Assembly: GCF_014649835.1 (NCBI RefSeq)
Contig: NZ_BMTU01000006.1
Span: 248,001 to 312,000, forward strand
DNA length: 64,000 bases
Reading direction: 5' to 3'
From: Streptomyces pilosus
Lineage (GTDB): Bacteria > Actinomycetota > Actinomycetes > Streptomycetales > Streptomycetaceae
Both the position numbers and the translations under genes were made by a program. The first letter of the stretch is position 1; every line of letters begins with the position of its first letter. Below, one piece after another: positions 1 to 7,245 of the stretch. The notes under the pieces are model-generated. The model saw only the letters and a list, made by a program, of their open reading frames with translations, made no database searches and was not told where the DNA came from.

Positions 1-527
1 GCCGGCTCGCCCCGCTGGAGCACGACCACTTCTGGCTGTCCGGCACCCCGGACATCACCGCCTCGAACACCTGGGGCAACGCCCACCTCCGCATGGCCAC
101 CTGGGTGCGCTTCCGCGATCTGCGCGCCGGGGGCGGGGAGTTCTGCGTCCTGAACACCCATCTGGACAACGGCAACCGGGACGCCCGCGAGCGGTCCGCG
201 GCCCTCGTCGCCGAGCGCGTGCGTGAACTCGCCCGCTCCGGGCCGGTGATCGTGACGGGCGACTTCAACGTCCCGGCCGGCTCCGGCCCCGTGTACGGCA
301 CGATGCTGGGTGCCGGGCTCCTCGACACCTGGGAGGCGGCAGCCGAACGCGGGAACGCCTACGGGACGTTCCACGGGTTCCGGCCGCCGGTACCGGACGG
401 CGCGCGCATCGACTGGATCCTGGCCACGACGGGGACCACGGTGCACCGGGCCTCCGTCAACACCTTCGCGGCGGACGGGCAGTTCCCGAGCGATCACCTC
501 CCCGTCCAGGCCTCGCTGACCCTGTGA
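1..527 (+). CDS. Endonuclease/exonuclease/phosphatase-family protein, C-terminal part
   Basis: The gene enters from outside the window. The open frame runs from base 3 to a TGA at 525-527, giving the last 174 residues; the true start is upstream. Family marks of the EEP (DNase I-like) fold are visible: VTGDFNVP carries the metal-site Asp and Asn, and SDHLPV near the C terminus carries the Asp-His pair. Such enzymes hydrolyse phosphodiester bonds in nucleic acids or in lipid and sugar phosphates, and the fragment does not show which. The visible part has no membrane segment. It is convergent with the etfA gene and separated from it by a strong hairpin. Confidence 0.8.
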   Translation, partial: RLAPLEHDHFWLSGTPDITASNTWGNAHLRMATWVRFRDLRAGGGEFCVLNTHLDNGNRDARERSAALVAERVRELARSGPVIVTGDFNVPAGSGPVYGTMLGAGLLDTWEAAAERGNAYGTFHGFRPPVPDGARIDWILATTGTTVHRASVNTFAADGQFPSDHLPVQASLTL

Positions 528-531
528 CGCG

Positions 532-570
532 CCGGGGCCCCCGCGACCGGTACGGTCGCGGGGGCCCCGG
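532..570. terminator. Bidirectional terminator hairpin between convergent genes
   Basis: Arms 532-549 and 553-570 are perfect 18-bp complements around a 3-nt loop. There is no T-tract, as is usual for Streptomyces terminators. It sits 5 bp after the hydrolase stop and 17 bp before the etfA stop, so it could serve both strands. Confidence 0.8.
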
Positions 571-587
571 ACGGGTGCCTTCGGTGA

Positions 588-1550
588 TCAGCCCTTTCGG
601 GTCTTGATCTCCTCGGTCAGCTGCGGCACGACGTCGAACAGGTCGCCGACGACGCCGTAGTCGACCAGGTCGAAGATCGGGGCCTCGGCGTCCTTGTTGA
701 CGGCCACGATGGTCTTCGAGGTCTGCATGCCCGCACGGTGCTGGATCGCGCCGGAGATGCCGGAGGCGATGTAGAGCTGCGGCGAGACCGACTTGCCGGT
801 CTGGCCGACCTGGTTGGTGTGCGGGTACCAGCCGGCGTCGACCGCGGCACGCGAGGCACCCACGGCCGCGCCGAGCGAGTCGGCGAGCGCCTCGATGATC
901 GCGAAGTTCTCCGCGCCGTTGACACCGCGGCCACCGGAGACCACGATCGCGGCCTCGGTCAGCTCCGGACGGCCGGTCGACTCGCGCGGCGTCCGGCCGG
1001 TGACCTTGGTGCCGGTCGCCTGGGCGGAGAAGGACACGCTCAGGGCCTCGACCGCACCGGCGGCCGGGGCGGCCTCCACGGCGGTCGAGTTCGGCTTCAC
1101 CGTGATGACCGGGGTGCCCTTGGAGACACGGGACTTGGTGGTGTACGAGGCGGCGAACACCGACTGCGTGGCCACCGGGCCCTCGTCGCCGGCCTCCAGG
1201 TCGACGGCGTCGGTGATGATGCCCGAGCCGAGACGCAGCGCCAGACGGGCGGCGATCTCCTTGCCCTCGGCGGAGGAGGACACCAGCACGGCGGCCGGGG
1301 AGACGGCCTCGTGGGCGGCCTGGAGGGCGTCCACCTTCGGCACGACCAGGTAGTCGGCGTACTCGGCGGCCTCGTGGGTGAGGACCTTCACCGCGCCGTA
1401 CTCGGCGAGCGTGGCGGCGGTGTCCGCGGCGCCGTTGCCCAGCGCGACGGCGACCGGCTCGCCGACGCGGCGGGCCAGGGTCAGCAGCTCCAGGGTGGGC
1501 TTGCGGACGGCACCGTCCACGTGGTCGACGTAGACGAGAACTTCAGCCAT
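588..1550 (-). CDS. etfA: Electron transfer flavoprotein, alpha subunit
   Basis: 320 residues, the usual length for EtfA/FixB. EtfAB is a soluble FAD heterodimer that takes electrons from acyl-CoA and other dehydrogenases and passes them to a quinone-linked oxidoreductase. The C-terminal FAD domain has the family signature: GRG at about 205, PHTNQVGQTGKSV, then GISGAIQHRAGMQTSK and AVNKDAEAPIF. The N-terminal half is the shared alpha/beta ETF domain. ATG start at 1550. The gene follows etfB by 61 bp on the same strand, so the two probably form one transcription unit. The acyl-CoA dehydrogenase at 24309 is one plausible donor elsewhere in the window, by inference. Confidence 0.95.
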   Translation of the reverse strand: MAEVLVYVDHVDGAVRKPTLELLTLARRVGEPVAVALGNGAADTAATLAEYGAVKVLTHEAAEYADYLVVPKVDALQAAHEAVSPAAVLVSSSAEGKEIAARLALRLGSGIITDAVDLEAGDEGPVATQSVFAASYTTKSRVSKGTPVITVKPNSTAVEAAPAAGAVEALSVSFSAQATGTKVTGRTPRESTGRPELTEAAIVVSGGRGVNGAENFAIIEALADSLGAAVGASRAAVDAGWYPHTNQVGQTGKSVSPQLYIASGISGAIQHRAGMQTSKTIVAVNKDAEAPIFDLVDYGVVGDLFDVVPQLTEEIKTRKG

Positions 1551-1611
1551 GGGACTTCTTCTCTCCTGCTTGCGAGGTATGAGGGGCGGTGAGCGGGCTG
1601 AGCCTCGTGGC

Positions 1612-2400
1612 TCAGATGAACTTCTGGCCCGCGAGGAACTCGGCGAGCTGCTTGCCGCCCTCGCCCTCGTCCTTGACGATCGTGCCGGCGGTGCGGGCCG
1701 GACGCTCGGCCGCGGAGTCGACCGTGGTGTAGGCGTTCTCCAGGCCGACCTCGTCCTCGTCGATGTCGAGGTCGGACAGGTCCCAGGACTGAACCGGCTT
1801 CTTCTTCGCCGCCATGATGCCCTTGAAGGACGGGTAACGCGCCTCGCCCGACTGGTCGGTCACCGACACGACCGCGGGGAGGGAGGCCTCGAGCTGCTCG
1901 GAGGCGGCGTCGCCGTCACGGCGGCCCCTGACGGTGCCGTCCCCGACGGACACCTCGGACAGCAGGGTCACCTGCGGCACGCCCAGGCGCTCGGCGAGCA
2001 GCGCCGGCACGACGCCCATGGTGCCGTCGGTGGAGGCCATGCCGGAGATGACCAGGTCGTAACCGGCCTTCTCGACCGCCTTGGCCAGGACCAGGGAGGT
2101 GCCGATGGCGTCGGTGCCGTGCAGGTCGTCGTCCTCGACGTGGATCGCCTTGTCGGCGCCCATGGACAGCGCCTTGCGCAGCGCGTCCTTGGCGTCCTCC
2201 GGGCCCACCGTCAGTACGGTGATCTCCACGTCGTCGTCGGAGTTCTCCGAGATCTGCAGCGCCTGCTCGACCGCGTACTCGTCCAGTTCGGAGAGCAGAC
2301 CGTCCACATCGTCACGGTCGACGGTCAGGTCATCGGCGAAGTGCCGGTCGCCAGTGGCGTCGGGCACGTACTTCACAGTGACAACGATCCTCAAGCTCAC
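1612..2400 (-). CDS. etfB: Electron transfer flavoprotein, beta subunit
   Basis: 262 residues, standard for EtfB/FixA, the AMP-binding partner of EtfA. The opening IVVTVKYVPD is typical, and LSMGADKAIHVED with SGMASTDGTMGVVPALLAE matches the nucleotide-binding core (consensus GxxxxD/TGT). ATG start at 2400. It is the first gene of the etfBA pair, ahead of etfA. Upstream are a possible -10 (TAATAT on the minus strand, 2504-2509) and two dyads listed separately, which suggest a leader of about 100 nt and some control of expression. Confidence 0.95.
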   Translation of the reverse strand: MSLRIVVTVKYVPDATGDRHFADDLTVDRDDVDGLLSELDEYAVEQALQISENSDDDVEITVLTVGPEDAKDALRKALSMGADKAIHVEDDDLHGTDAIGTSLVLAKAVEKAGYDLVISGMASTDGTMGVVPALLAERLGVPQVTLLSEVSVGDGTVRGRRDGDAASEQLEASLPAVVSVTDQSGEARYPSFKGIMAAKKKPVQSWDLSDLDIDEDEVGLENAYTTVDSAAERPARTAGTIVKDEGEGGKQLAEFLAGQKFI

Positions 2401-2430
2401 GCCGGCTCTCCTACTGCATCGTCATTTCTG

Positions 2431-2450
2431 GCTGCCTGCCTGCAGGCAGC
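2431..2450. promoter_or_regulatory. Dyad in etfB 5' leader
   Basis: GCTGCCTGC (2431-2439) and GCAGGCAGC (2442-2450) are perfect 9-bp arms with a 2-nt spacer. The dyad ends 31 bp upstream of the etfB ATG and downstream of the presumed -10. It could be an operator or a leader stem. Function is not shown by sequence. Confidence 0.35.
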
Positions 2451-2503
2451 ATAGGCGCCTGAAGCGGGCGATCACGGTCGGGGCGACCCACGCTCCGAAC
2501 CAC

Positions 2504-2550
2504 ATATTACTCGTCAGTACATCCAGTTCTTTCCCGCTAAGCAAGCGCTT
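2504..2550 (-). promoter_or_regulatory. Probable etfBA promoter with upstream AAGCGCTT palindrome
   Basis: On the minus strand TAATAT (2504-2509) is a good -10 in otherwise GC-rich DNA. No good -35 is seen at the right spacing. The palindrome AAGCGCTT (2543-2550) lies just upstream of where the -35 would be. The same 8-mer occurs in the pectate lyase promoter at 22464-22471. Confidence 0.35.
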
Positions 2551-2618
2551 TGAACTGTGACCTTCGCAACGCAGCGTAACCGGAACTCGACCCGCCCGCG
2601 ACCAGGCGGGACCCCGGC

Positions 2619-3128
2619 TCAGTCGCGCAGTCCGCTGAATCTCCCCTGGTGGTACAGGAGCGGACGGCCGTGGCCGGTGGGGTCGCCCAGCAGCACCTCG
2701 GCGATCACGATCCGGTGGTCGCCCGCGGGCACCCGCGCCACCACCCTGCACACCATCCAGGCCGGTACGTCGTCCAGCACGGGGACGCCCTCGGGCCCCT
2801 CCCGCCACGAGGTGGCCGGGCCGAAGCGGTCGGCGCCGCTGCGCGCGAAGGTCGCCGCCGTCTCCCGCTGGTGCTCCCCGAGGAGGTGCACGCCGACATG
2901 GTCGCTCGCCGCGATCACGGACCAGCTGGAGCTTCCCGTACCGATCCCGAAGGACAGCATGGGGGGCTCCGCCGAGACGGAGGCGAGCGAGGTGGCGGTG
3001 AAGCCGACCGGGCCGCGGTGACCGCGCGCCGTGATCACGGCGACGCCGGCGGCGTGCCGGCGGAAGACGGAGCGCAACAGCTCGGGCGAGGCGGGGCGGG
3101 CGGTGCCGAGGCCGGACGTGGCCGTCAT
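2619..3128 (-). CDS. Flavin reductase-like FMN-binding protein
   Basis: 169 residues from the ATG at 3128, chosen because GGAAGGA lies 7 nt upstream; an in-frame ATG at 3176 would add 16 residues without a better SD. The sequence has the split-barrel flavin reductase pattern: FRRHAAGVAVITA, then GPVGFTATSLASVSAEPPMLSFGI, the FMN-site region. These enzymes reduce FMN or FAD with NAD(P)H and often feed a separate monooxygenase. No monooxygenase is adjacent, so the partner is unknown. The gene lies upstream of etfB on the same strand, 218 bp away, so probably a separate unit. A small 6-bp hairpin (2591-2610) lies in that gap. Confidence 0.85.
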   Translation of the reverse strand: MTATSGLGTARPASPELLRSVFRRHAAGVAVITARGHRGPVGFTATSLASVSAEPPMLSFGIGTGSSSWSVIAASDHVGVHLLGEHQRETAATFARSGADRFGPATSWREGPEGVPVLDDVPAWMVCRVVARVPAGDHRIVIAEVLLGDPTGHGRPLLYHQGRFSGLRD

Positions 3129-3342
3129 CCCATGGTCCTTCCGCGAGAGGTGACGAGCGGGTTCGCGGCTGCTCACCGGCCCGGTCGGCGCACACGCGCG
3201 GCGCGGGCGGCCACCGGGAGACCGGGTACCCGCCGGGGACGAAGGAGTTCCGAGGACATGGAGTCAGGCTGACTACGTGTGGCATGCACAGTCAAGCCGG
3301 TCCCCCGATGTGGGAGATGCCTCACCGTGACCCCGGCGGAGC

Positions 3343-3684
3343 TCACACCGCCTCGCCCAGCGCGGCGATGACGTCGGCCTTGCGCGGCTGCCCGGCCGCG
3401 CGCCGGACCTCCCGGCCCGCCGCGTCGAGAACCAGCACCGTGGGCGTCCGCACGATGCCCAGCCGGCGGACGAGGTCCAGACGGGCCTCGGCGTCGATCT
3501 CCACATGGGTCACGCCCGGCACCAGGGCGGCCACCTCGCCGAGCACGCGGCGGGTGGCGCGACAGGGCGCGCAGAAGGCGGTGGAGAACTGCACCAGGGT
3601 GGCGCGTTCCCCCAGTTCCACGCCCAGTGCGGCCATCGCCCCGGCGTGCGCGCCCCGCCGTCCCTCGTCGTCCCGGTCTCGCAC
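3343..3684 (-). CDS. Thioredoxin-fold protein (CAPC active site)
   Basis: 113 residues. ATLVQFSTAFCAPC carries the redox pair Cys38/Cys41, followed by the cis-proline region RTPTVLVLD, as in thioredoxins. It probably reduces or exchanges disulfides in the cytoplasm. The active site is CAPC rather than the usual CGPC. GTG start at 3684 with GAGAGGA about 5 nt upstream. An in-frame TGA lies only about 10 codons before the start, so no N-terminal membrane anchor can be encoded in this frame. As I recall, some streptomycete relatives are anchored. It stands alone, 214 bp upstream of the flavin reductase. Confidence 0.85.
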   Translation of the reverse strand: MRDRDDEGRRGAHAGAMAALGVELGERATLVQFSTAFCAPCRATRRVLGEVAALVPGVTHVEIDAEARLDLVRRLGIVRTPTVLVLDAAGREVRRAAGQPRKADVIAALGEAV

Positions 3685-3870
3685 TGGTCCTCTCCCGCCC
3701 TGGGTCCGCCGTCAGCCGTCTCCAGCGTCCGCGGAGGCCCGTGCATTCCCCGGTGTCACACAAAAACCGAGGTGGATCAGGGTGGACGTGACGAGAATCT
3801 CGCCGCCGCGGGGCACCAGGACTGGTTCACCGGCCGTTCTTCGGGCACCATCTGCGACAAGCCGTAAACC

Positions 3871-3882
3871 TACGGCTGCGTA
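3871..3882. promoter_or_regulatory. TACG-N4-CGTA dyad upstream of acyltransferase gene
   Basis: TACGGCTGCGTA sits inside GTAAACCTACGGCTGCGTAAC, an AT-richer patch 55-70 bp before the acyltransferase start. The outer tetramers are perfect inverted repeats. Location and symmetry suit a TetR-type lipid regulator site, but no regulator gene is adjacent. Confidence 0.35.
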
Positions 3883-3937
3883 ACTTTCGACTGGGAGCTT
3901 CCTTCCCAGGCAGAGAAGGAAGGGTTCTCACCCGCCC

Positions 3938-4666
3938 ATGGCAGAACTCGTCTACCGGCCCGTCGTCGGCTTCGCCCGCACCCTGTTCAAGGTGTGGGAC
4001 CTCAAGATCGACTGCCAGGGTTCGGAGAACATCCCGCGCTCGGGCGGCGCCGTGCTGGTCAGCAACCACATCAGCTACCTGGACTTCGTCTTCAACGGAC
4101 TGGCGGCGCTCCCCCAGAAGCGCCTCGTACGTTTCATGGCGAAGGAGTCGGTCTTCCGGCACCGCGTCTCCGGTCCGCTGATGCGCGGGATGAAGCACAT
4201 CCCGGTGGACCGCAGGCAGGGCGAGGCGGCGTACGAGCACGCGCTGCGGTCACTGCGGTCGGGCGAGATCGTCGGCGTCTTCCCGGAAGCGACCATCTCG
4301 CAGTCGTTCACGCTGAAGAGCTTCAAGTCGGGAGCGGCGCGCCTGGCCCAGGAGGCGGGCGTACCGCTGATCCCGATGGCGGTGTGGGGCACGCAGCGGC
4401 TGTGGACCAAGGGGCACCCGCGCAACTTCAGACGCAGCCACACCCCCATCACCATCCGGGTGGGCGAGGCGGTCGAGGCGTCCAGGGACAAGTACGCGGG
4501 CGCGATCACCCGTCAGCTGCGGGAGCGGGTGCAGGAGTTGCTGGAGGCGGCGCAGCGGGCGTACCCGGTGCGGCCGAAGGGTCCGGACGACACGTGGTGG
4601 ATGCCGGCGCACCTCGGGGGCACGGCCCCCACCCCGGAGCAGCTCCGCCAGTCCGAGACCCACTGA
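3938..4666 (+). CDS. Lysophospholipid acyltransferase family protein (PlsC-like)
   Basis: 242 residues. It has the acyltransferase motif I NHISYLD (43-49, His and Asp catalytic), a motif II-like RFMAKES, and motif III as FPEATIS (115-121) in place of the usual FPEGTRS. The family transfers an acyl chain to a lysophospholipid or to glycerol-3-phosphate at the membrane face. Substituting Ala-Thr for Gly-Thr suggests a substrate other than lysophosphatidate. ATG at 3938 with AGAAGGAAGG 14 nt upstream, rather distant. It is a single gene with its own promoter region, convergent with the transglutaminase-like gene. Confidence 0.85.
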   Translation: MAELVYRPVVGFARTLFKVWDLKIDCQGSENIPRSGGAVLVSNHISYLDFVFNGLAALPQKRLVRFMAKESVFRHRVSGPLMRGMKHIPVDRRQGEAAYEHALRSLRSGEIVGVFPEATISQSFTLKSFKSGAARLAQEAGVPLIPMAVWGTQRLWTKGHPRNFRRSHTPITIRVGEAVEASRDKYAGAITRQLRERVQELLEAAQRAYPVRPKGPDDTWWMPAHLGGTAPTPEQLRQSETH

Positions 4667-4689
4667 TTTCCCACCCGTCACGCCCCCGG

Positions 4690-4718
4690 CCGCCGCGGCT
4701 TCCCCCCGGCCGCGGCGG
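4690..4718. terminator. Hairpin between convergent genes
   Basis: Arms 4690-4699 and 4709-4718 are perfect 10-bp complements with a 9-nt loop, 23 bp after the acyltransferase stop and 27 bp from the stop of the gene on the other strand. Confidence 0.55.
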
Positions 4719-4745
4719 GCACCGCCGGGACGGAGCCGGGACGGG

Positions 4746-5318
4746 TCAGAGGACGGTGGGCAGGGCCCGCCAGAGGTGGGGGCGGTCGGGGGCCGAGCGC
4801 AGTGCGTCCAGCACGGCGGGATGCGGTGCCGCGTACAGGACCGGATGGTCCCGCTGGCCCGACGCCGCGTCGGCCGTGAAGGCCAGCCTCTCCCCTTCCA
4901 GGGAGAACCTCGCGTCCACTCCCGGCTTGTTGCCCCGCGGATCCTGCCGGTGCCAGGCGCCGTGGAAGCGGACGGCGACCAGGCCGTGGACCACGCCGAG
5001 GTACTGGTAGCACAGCGCGGTCGGGATGTCCTCGGCGCGCAGCAGCGCGGCCAGGGCGTGGGCCTTGGCGTAGCAGATGCCGGTGCGCCGCTCCAGCACG
5101 TCGGAGGCGCGCCAGGTGACCCGCAGGTCCCCGGAGTCCTGCGAGTGCGCGATCGTGTCGCGCACGAAGTCGAACGCCACCCGCGCATACTCATACGAGT
5201 CGTCCACGTCCCGAGCCAGCCGCTTCGCGGTCTCGCGGACCCGTGGATGGTGATGGTCGATCACCTCGTCGGCGGCCAAGTACGCGGAGAGGTCCGGATT
5301 TTCCTGGATGAGCTGCAT
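4746..5318 (-). CDS. Transglutaminase-like cysteine protease-fold protein
   Basis: 190 residues from the ATG at 5318; a longer in-frame start at 5387 would run into the regulatory dyads. The transglutaminase core is complete: Cys82 in GICYAKAHALAALLRA, His111 in VVHGLVAVRF, and Asp126 in WHRQDPRGN. Relatives act as peptidases, amidases or cross-linking enzymes. There is no signal peptide or membrane segment, so it is probably cytoplasmic. Substrate unknown. It follows the aldolase gene on the same strand after 75 bp containing two identical-type palindromes, which suggests its own regulated promoter. No clear SD is seen. Confidence 0.8.
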   Translation of the reverse strand: MQLIQENPDLSAYLAADEVIDHHHPRVRETAKRLARDVDDSYEYARVAFDFVRDTIAHSQDSGDLRVTWRASDVLERRTGICYAKAHALAALLRAEDIPTALCYQYLGVVHGLVAVRFHGAWHRQDPRGNKPGVDARFSLEGERLAFTADAASGQRDHPVLYAAPHPAVLDALRSAPDRPHLWRALPTVL

Positions 5319-5327
5319 GGCGCCAGA

Positions 5328-5385
5328 GCATAGGTATGCGGCCGACCGGGAGTCAATGAATTTCCGATCGACCGCATATTTATGC
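5328..5385. promoter_or_regulatory. Paired GCATA-NN-TATGC operators
   Basis: GCATAGGTATGC (5328-5339) and GCATATTTATGC (5374-5385) share the same 5-bp arms and 2-nt centre. Their starts are 46 bp apart, and they flank an AT-rich stretch just upstream of the transglutaminase-like gene. Half-sites of the GCAT/ATGC type recall ArgR boxes of Streptomyces, but the match is only partial and the spacing is unusual. Confidence 0.5.
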
Positions 5386-5393
5386 ACGCATCG

Positions 5394-6464
5394 CTAGCGG
5401 GCCATCTCCTCCTTCAGCGCCGCCACGAACGTGTCCACGTCGTCCTCGGTGGTGTCGAAGGCGCACATCCACCGGACGTCGCCCGCCGCCTCGTCCCAGA
5501 AGTAGAAGCGGAAGCGCTTCTGCAGGCGCTCGCTCACCTCGTGCGGCAGCCGTGCGAAGACGGCGTTGGCCTGCACCGGGTAGAGGATCTCCACCCCGTG
5601 GACGGCGCGCACGCCCTCCGCGAGGCGCTGGGCCATCTCGTTGGCGTGCCGGGCGTTGCGCAGCCACAGGTCCCTGGCGAGCAGGGCCTCCAGCTGCACC
5701 GACACGAAGCGCATCTTGGAGGCCAGCTGCATGGACAGCTTGCGCAGGTGCTTCATGTGCCGGACGCCGTCCGGATCCAGCACCACGACCGCCTCGCCGA
5801 ACAGGGCGCCGTTCTTGGTGCCGCCCAGCGAGAGCAGGTCGACACCGGCCGCGTTGGTGAGGGTGCGCAGCGGCACGTCCAGCGTGGCGGCGGCGTTCGC
5901 CAGCCGGGAACCGTCCACGTGCACCTTCATGCCCCGCGCGTGGGCGTGCTCGCAGATGGCGCGGATCTCGTCCGGCGTGTAGACCGTGCCCAGTTCGGTG
6001 GCCTGGGCTATGGACACGACCTGCGGCATGGCGCGGTGCTCGTCGTCCCAGCCGTACGCCTCCCGGTCGATCAGCTCGGGGGTGAGCTTGCCGTCCGGGG
6101 TGGGCACGGTGAGCAGCTTGATGCCGCCGACCCGCTCCGGGGCGCCGCCCTCGTCCACGTTGATGTGGGCGCTGTCGGCGCAGATGACCGCGCCCCAGCG
6201 GTCGGTGACCGCCTGGAGCGCCACCACGTTGGCACCGGTGCCGTTGAACACCGGGAACGCCTCGGCCGTCGGTCCGAAGTGGCTGCGGATCACCTGCTGG
6301 AGGTTCTCGGTGTAGGCGTCCTCGCCGTACGCGACCTGGTGCCCGCCGTTGGCCACGGCCAGGGCGGCGAGCACCTCCGGGTGGACCCCGGCGTAGTTGT
6401 CGCTGGCGAAACCGCGCACGTCCGGGTCGTGATGACGACGCGCGTCGGTCCTCGGTGGGTTCAC
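5394..6464 (-). CDS. Threonine aldolase-family PLP enzyme
   Basis: 356 residues from the GTG at 6464, whose bases overlap the TGA of the upstream SDR gene (GTGA), implying translational coupling; a GTG at 6482 would add 6 residues. It is fold-type I PLP: the presumed Schiff-base lysine is in SLGGTKNGA, the PLP-holding Asp and Ser in VHVDGSRLANAA, and SDNYAGVHPEVLAAL is a typical opening. L-threonine or L-allo-threonine aldolases split beta-hydroxy amino acids to glycine plus an aldehyde. The exact substrate here is unknown. It is the third gene of the DUF6421-SDR-aldolase operon. Confidence 0.88.
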   Translation of the reverse strand: MNPPRTDARRHHDPDVRGFASDNYAGVHPEVLAALAVANGGHQVAYGEDAYTENLQQVIRSHFGPTAEAFPVFNGTGANVVALQAVTDRWGAVICADSAHINVDEGGAPERVGGIKLLTVPTPDGKLTPELIDREAYGWDDEHRAMPQVVSIAQATELGTVYTPDEIRAICEHAHARGMKVHVDGSRLANAAATLDVPLRTLTNAAGVDLLSLGGTKNGALFGEAVVVLDPDGVRHMKHLRKLSMQLASKMRFVSVQLEALLARDLWLRNARHANEMAQRLAEGVRAVHGVEILYPVQANAVFARLPHEVSERLQKRFRFYFWDEAAGDVRWMCAFDTTEDDVDTFVAALKEEMAR

Positions 6465-7207
6465 GGCTTCTCGGTCAGCCACAGACGGTTTCCGTTCACT
6501 TCCGCGGCGGGCTTGTCCCAGACGCCGACGACGGCCTCGGCGAGGTCCTTGACGTCCGTGAAGCCCGCGAACTTCGCGTTGGGGCGGTCGGCGCGCATCG
6601 CGTCGTGCACCAACGCCTTCACGACCAGGATCGCAGCCGCCGAGGTCGGCCCCTGCTCACCCCCGGCCTTGCGGAAGTAGTCGGCCATGGCGAGCGTCCA
6701 CGCCTCGGCGGCGGCCTTGCCGGCCGCGTAGGCGGCGTTGCCCGCGGTGGGCCGGGTCGCGCCGGCGGCGCTGATCAGGACGTAGCGGCCACGGTCGCTG
6801 CGCTGGAGCGCCTCGTGGAAGGCGAGGCTGGTGTGCTGCACGGTGCGGACCAGCAACAGCTCCAGGAAGTCCCAGTCGTCGAGGCTGGTCTTGGTGAAGG
6901 TCTCACTGCCGCGCCAGCCGCCGACGAGGTGGACCAGACCGTCGACGCGGCCGAACTCCTTCTCCGTGCGGGCGGCCCACTCGCGGGTGGAGTCCAGGTC
7001 CAGCAGGTCGACCGTGTCACCGGTGACGGTGGCGCCGCCGTGCGCGTAGCGCGCCGCGTCGACGGCCTCCGCCAGCCGCTCCGGGTCGTTGTCCGAGCCG
7101 ACGACGGTCGCTCCCGCCTCGGCCAGCCTGAGCAGCGCCGCACGTCCCGCGGGTCCTCCCGCGCCGGCCACCGCGATCACCGCACCGTCGAGCGCCCCGT
7201 TCCCCAT
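6461..7207 (-). CDS. Short-chain dehydrogenase/reductase
   Basis: 248 residues from the ATG at 7207, chosen for a perfect AGGAGG 8 nt upstream. The Rossmann glycine motif is AGAGGPAGR near the N terminus. The active site is Tyr-x3-Lys in AAYAAGKAAAEAW, with Ser in LISAAG. It is an NAD(P)-dependent oxidoreductase of unknown substrate. It lies between DUF6421 (38 bp upstream) and the aldolase gene (4-bp overlap), so it very likely acts in the same pathway. A beta-hydroxy or keto intermediate shared with the aldolase is a reasonable guess only. Confidence 0.88.
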   Translation of the reverse strand: MGNGALDGAVIAVAGAGGPAGRAALLRLAEAGATVVGSDNDPERLAEAVDAARYAHGGATVTGDTVDLLDLDSTREWAARTEKEFGRVDGLVHLVGGWRGSETFTKTSLDDWDFLELLLVRTVQHTSLAFHEALQRSDRGRYVLISAAGATRPTAGNAAYAAGKAAAEAWTLAMADYFRKAGGEQGPTSAAAILVVKALVHDAMRADRPNAKFAGFTDVKDLAEAVVGVWDKPAAEVNGNRLWLTEKP

Positions 7208-7245
7208 GATTCTCGCCTCCTGAGCAGTGTTGCGAACGAGATCGC

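Noticed and set aside
1549..2454. Plus-strand frame opposite etfB
   Set aside because: Reverse shadow of a certain gene, with Gly/Arg/Val repeats and no family.
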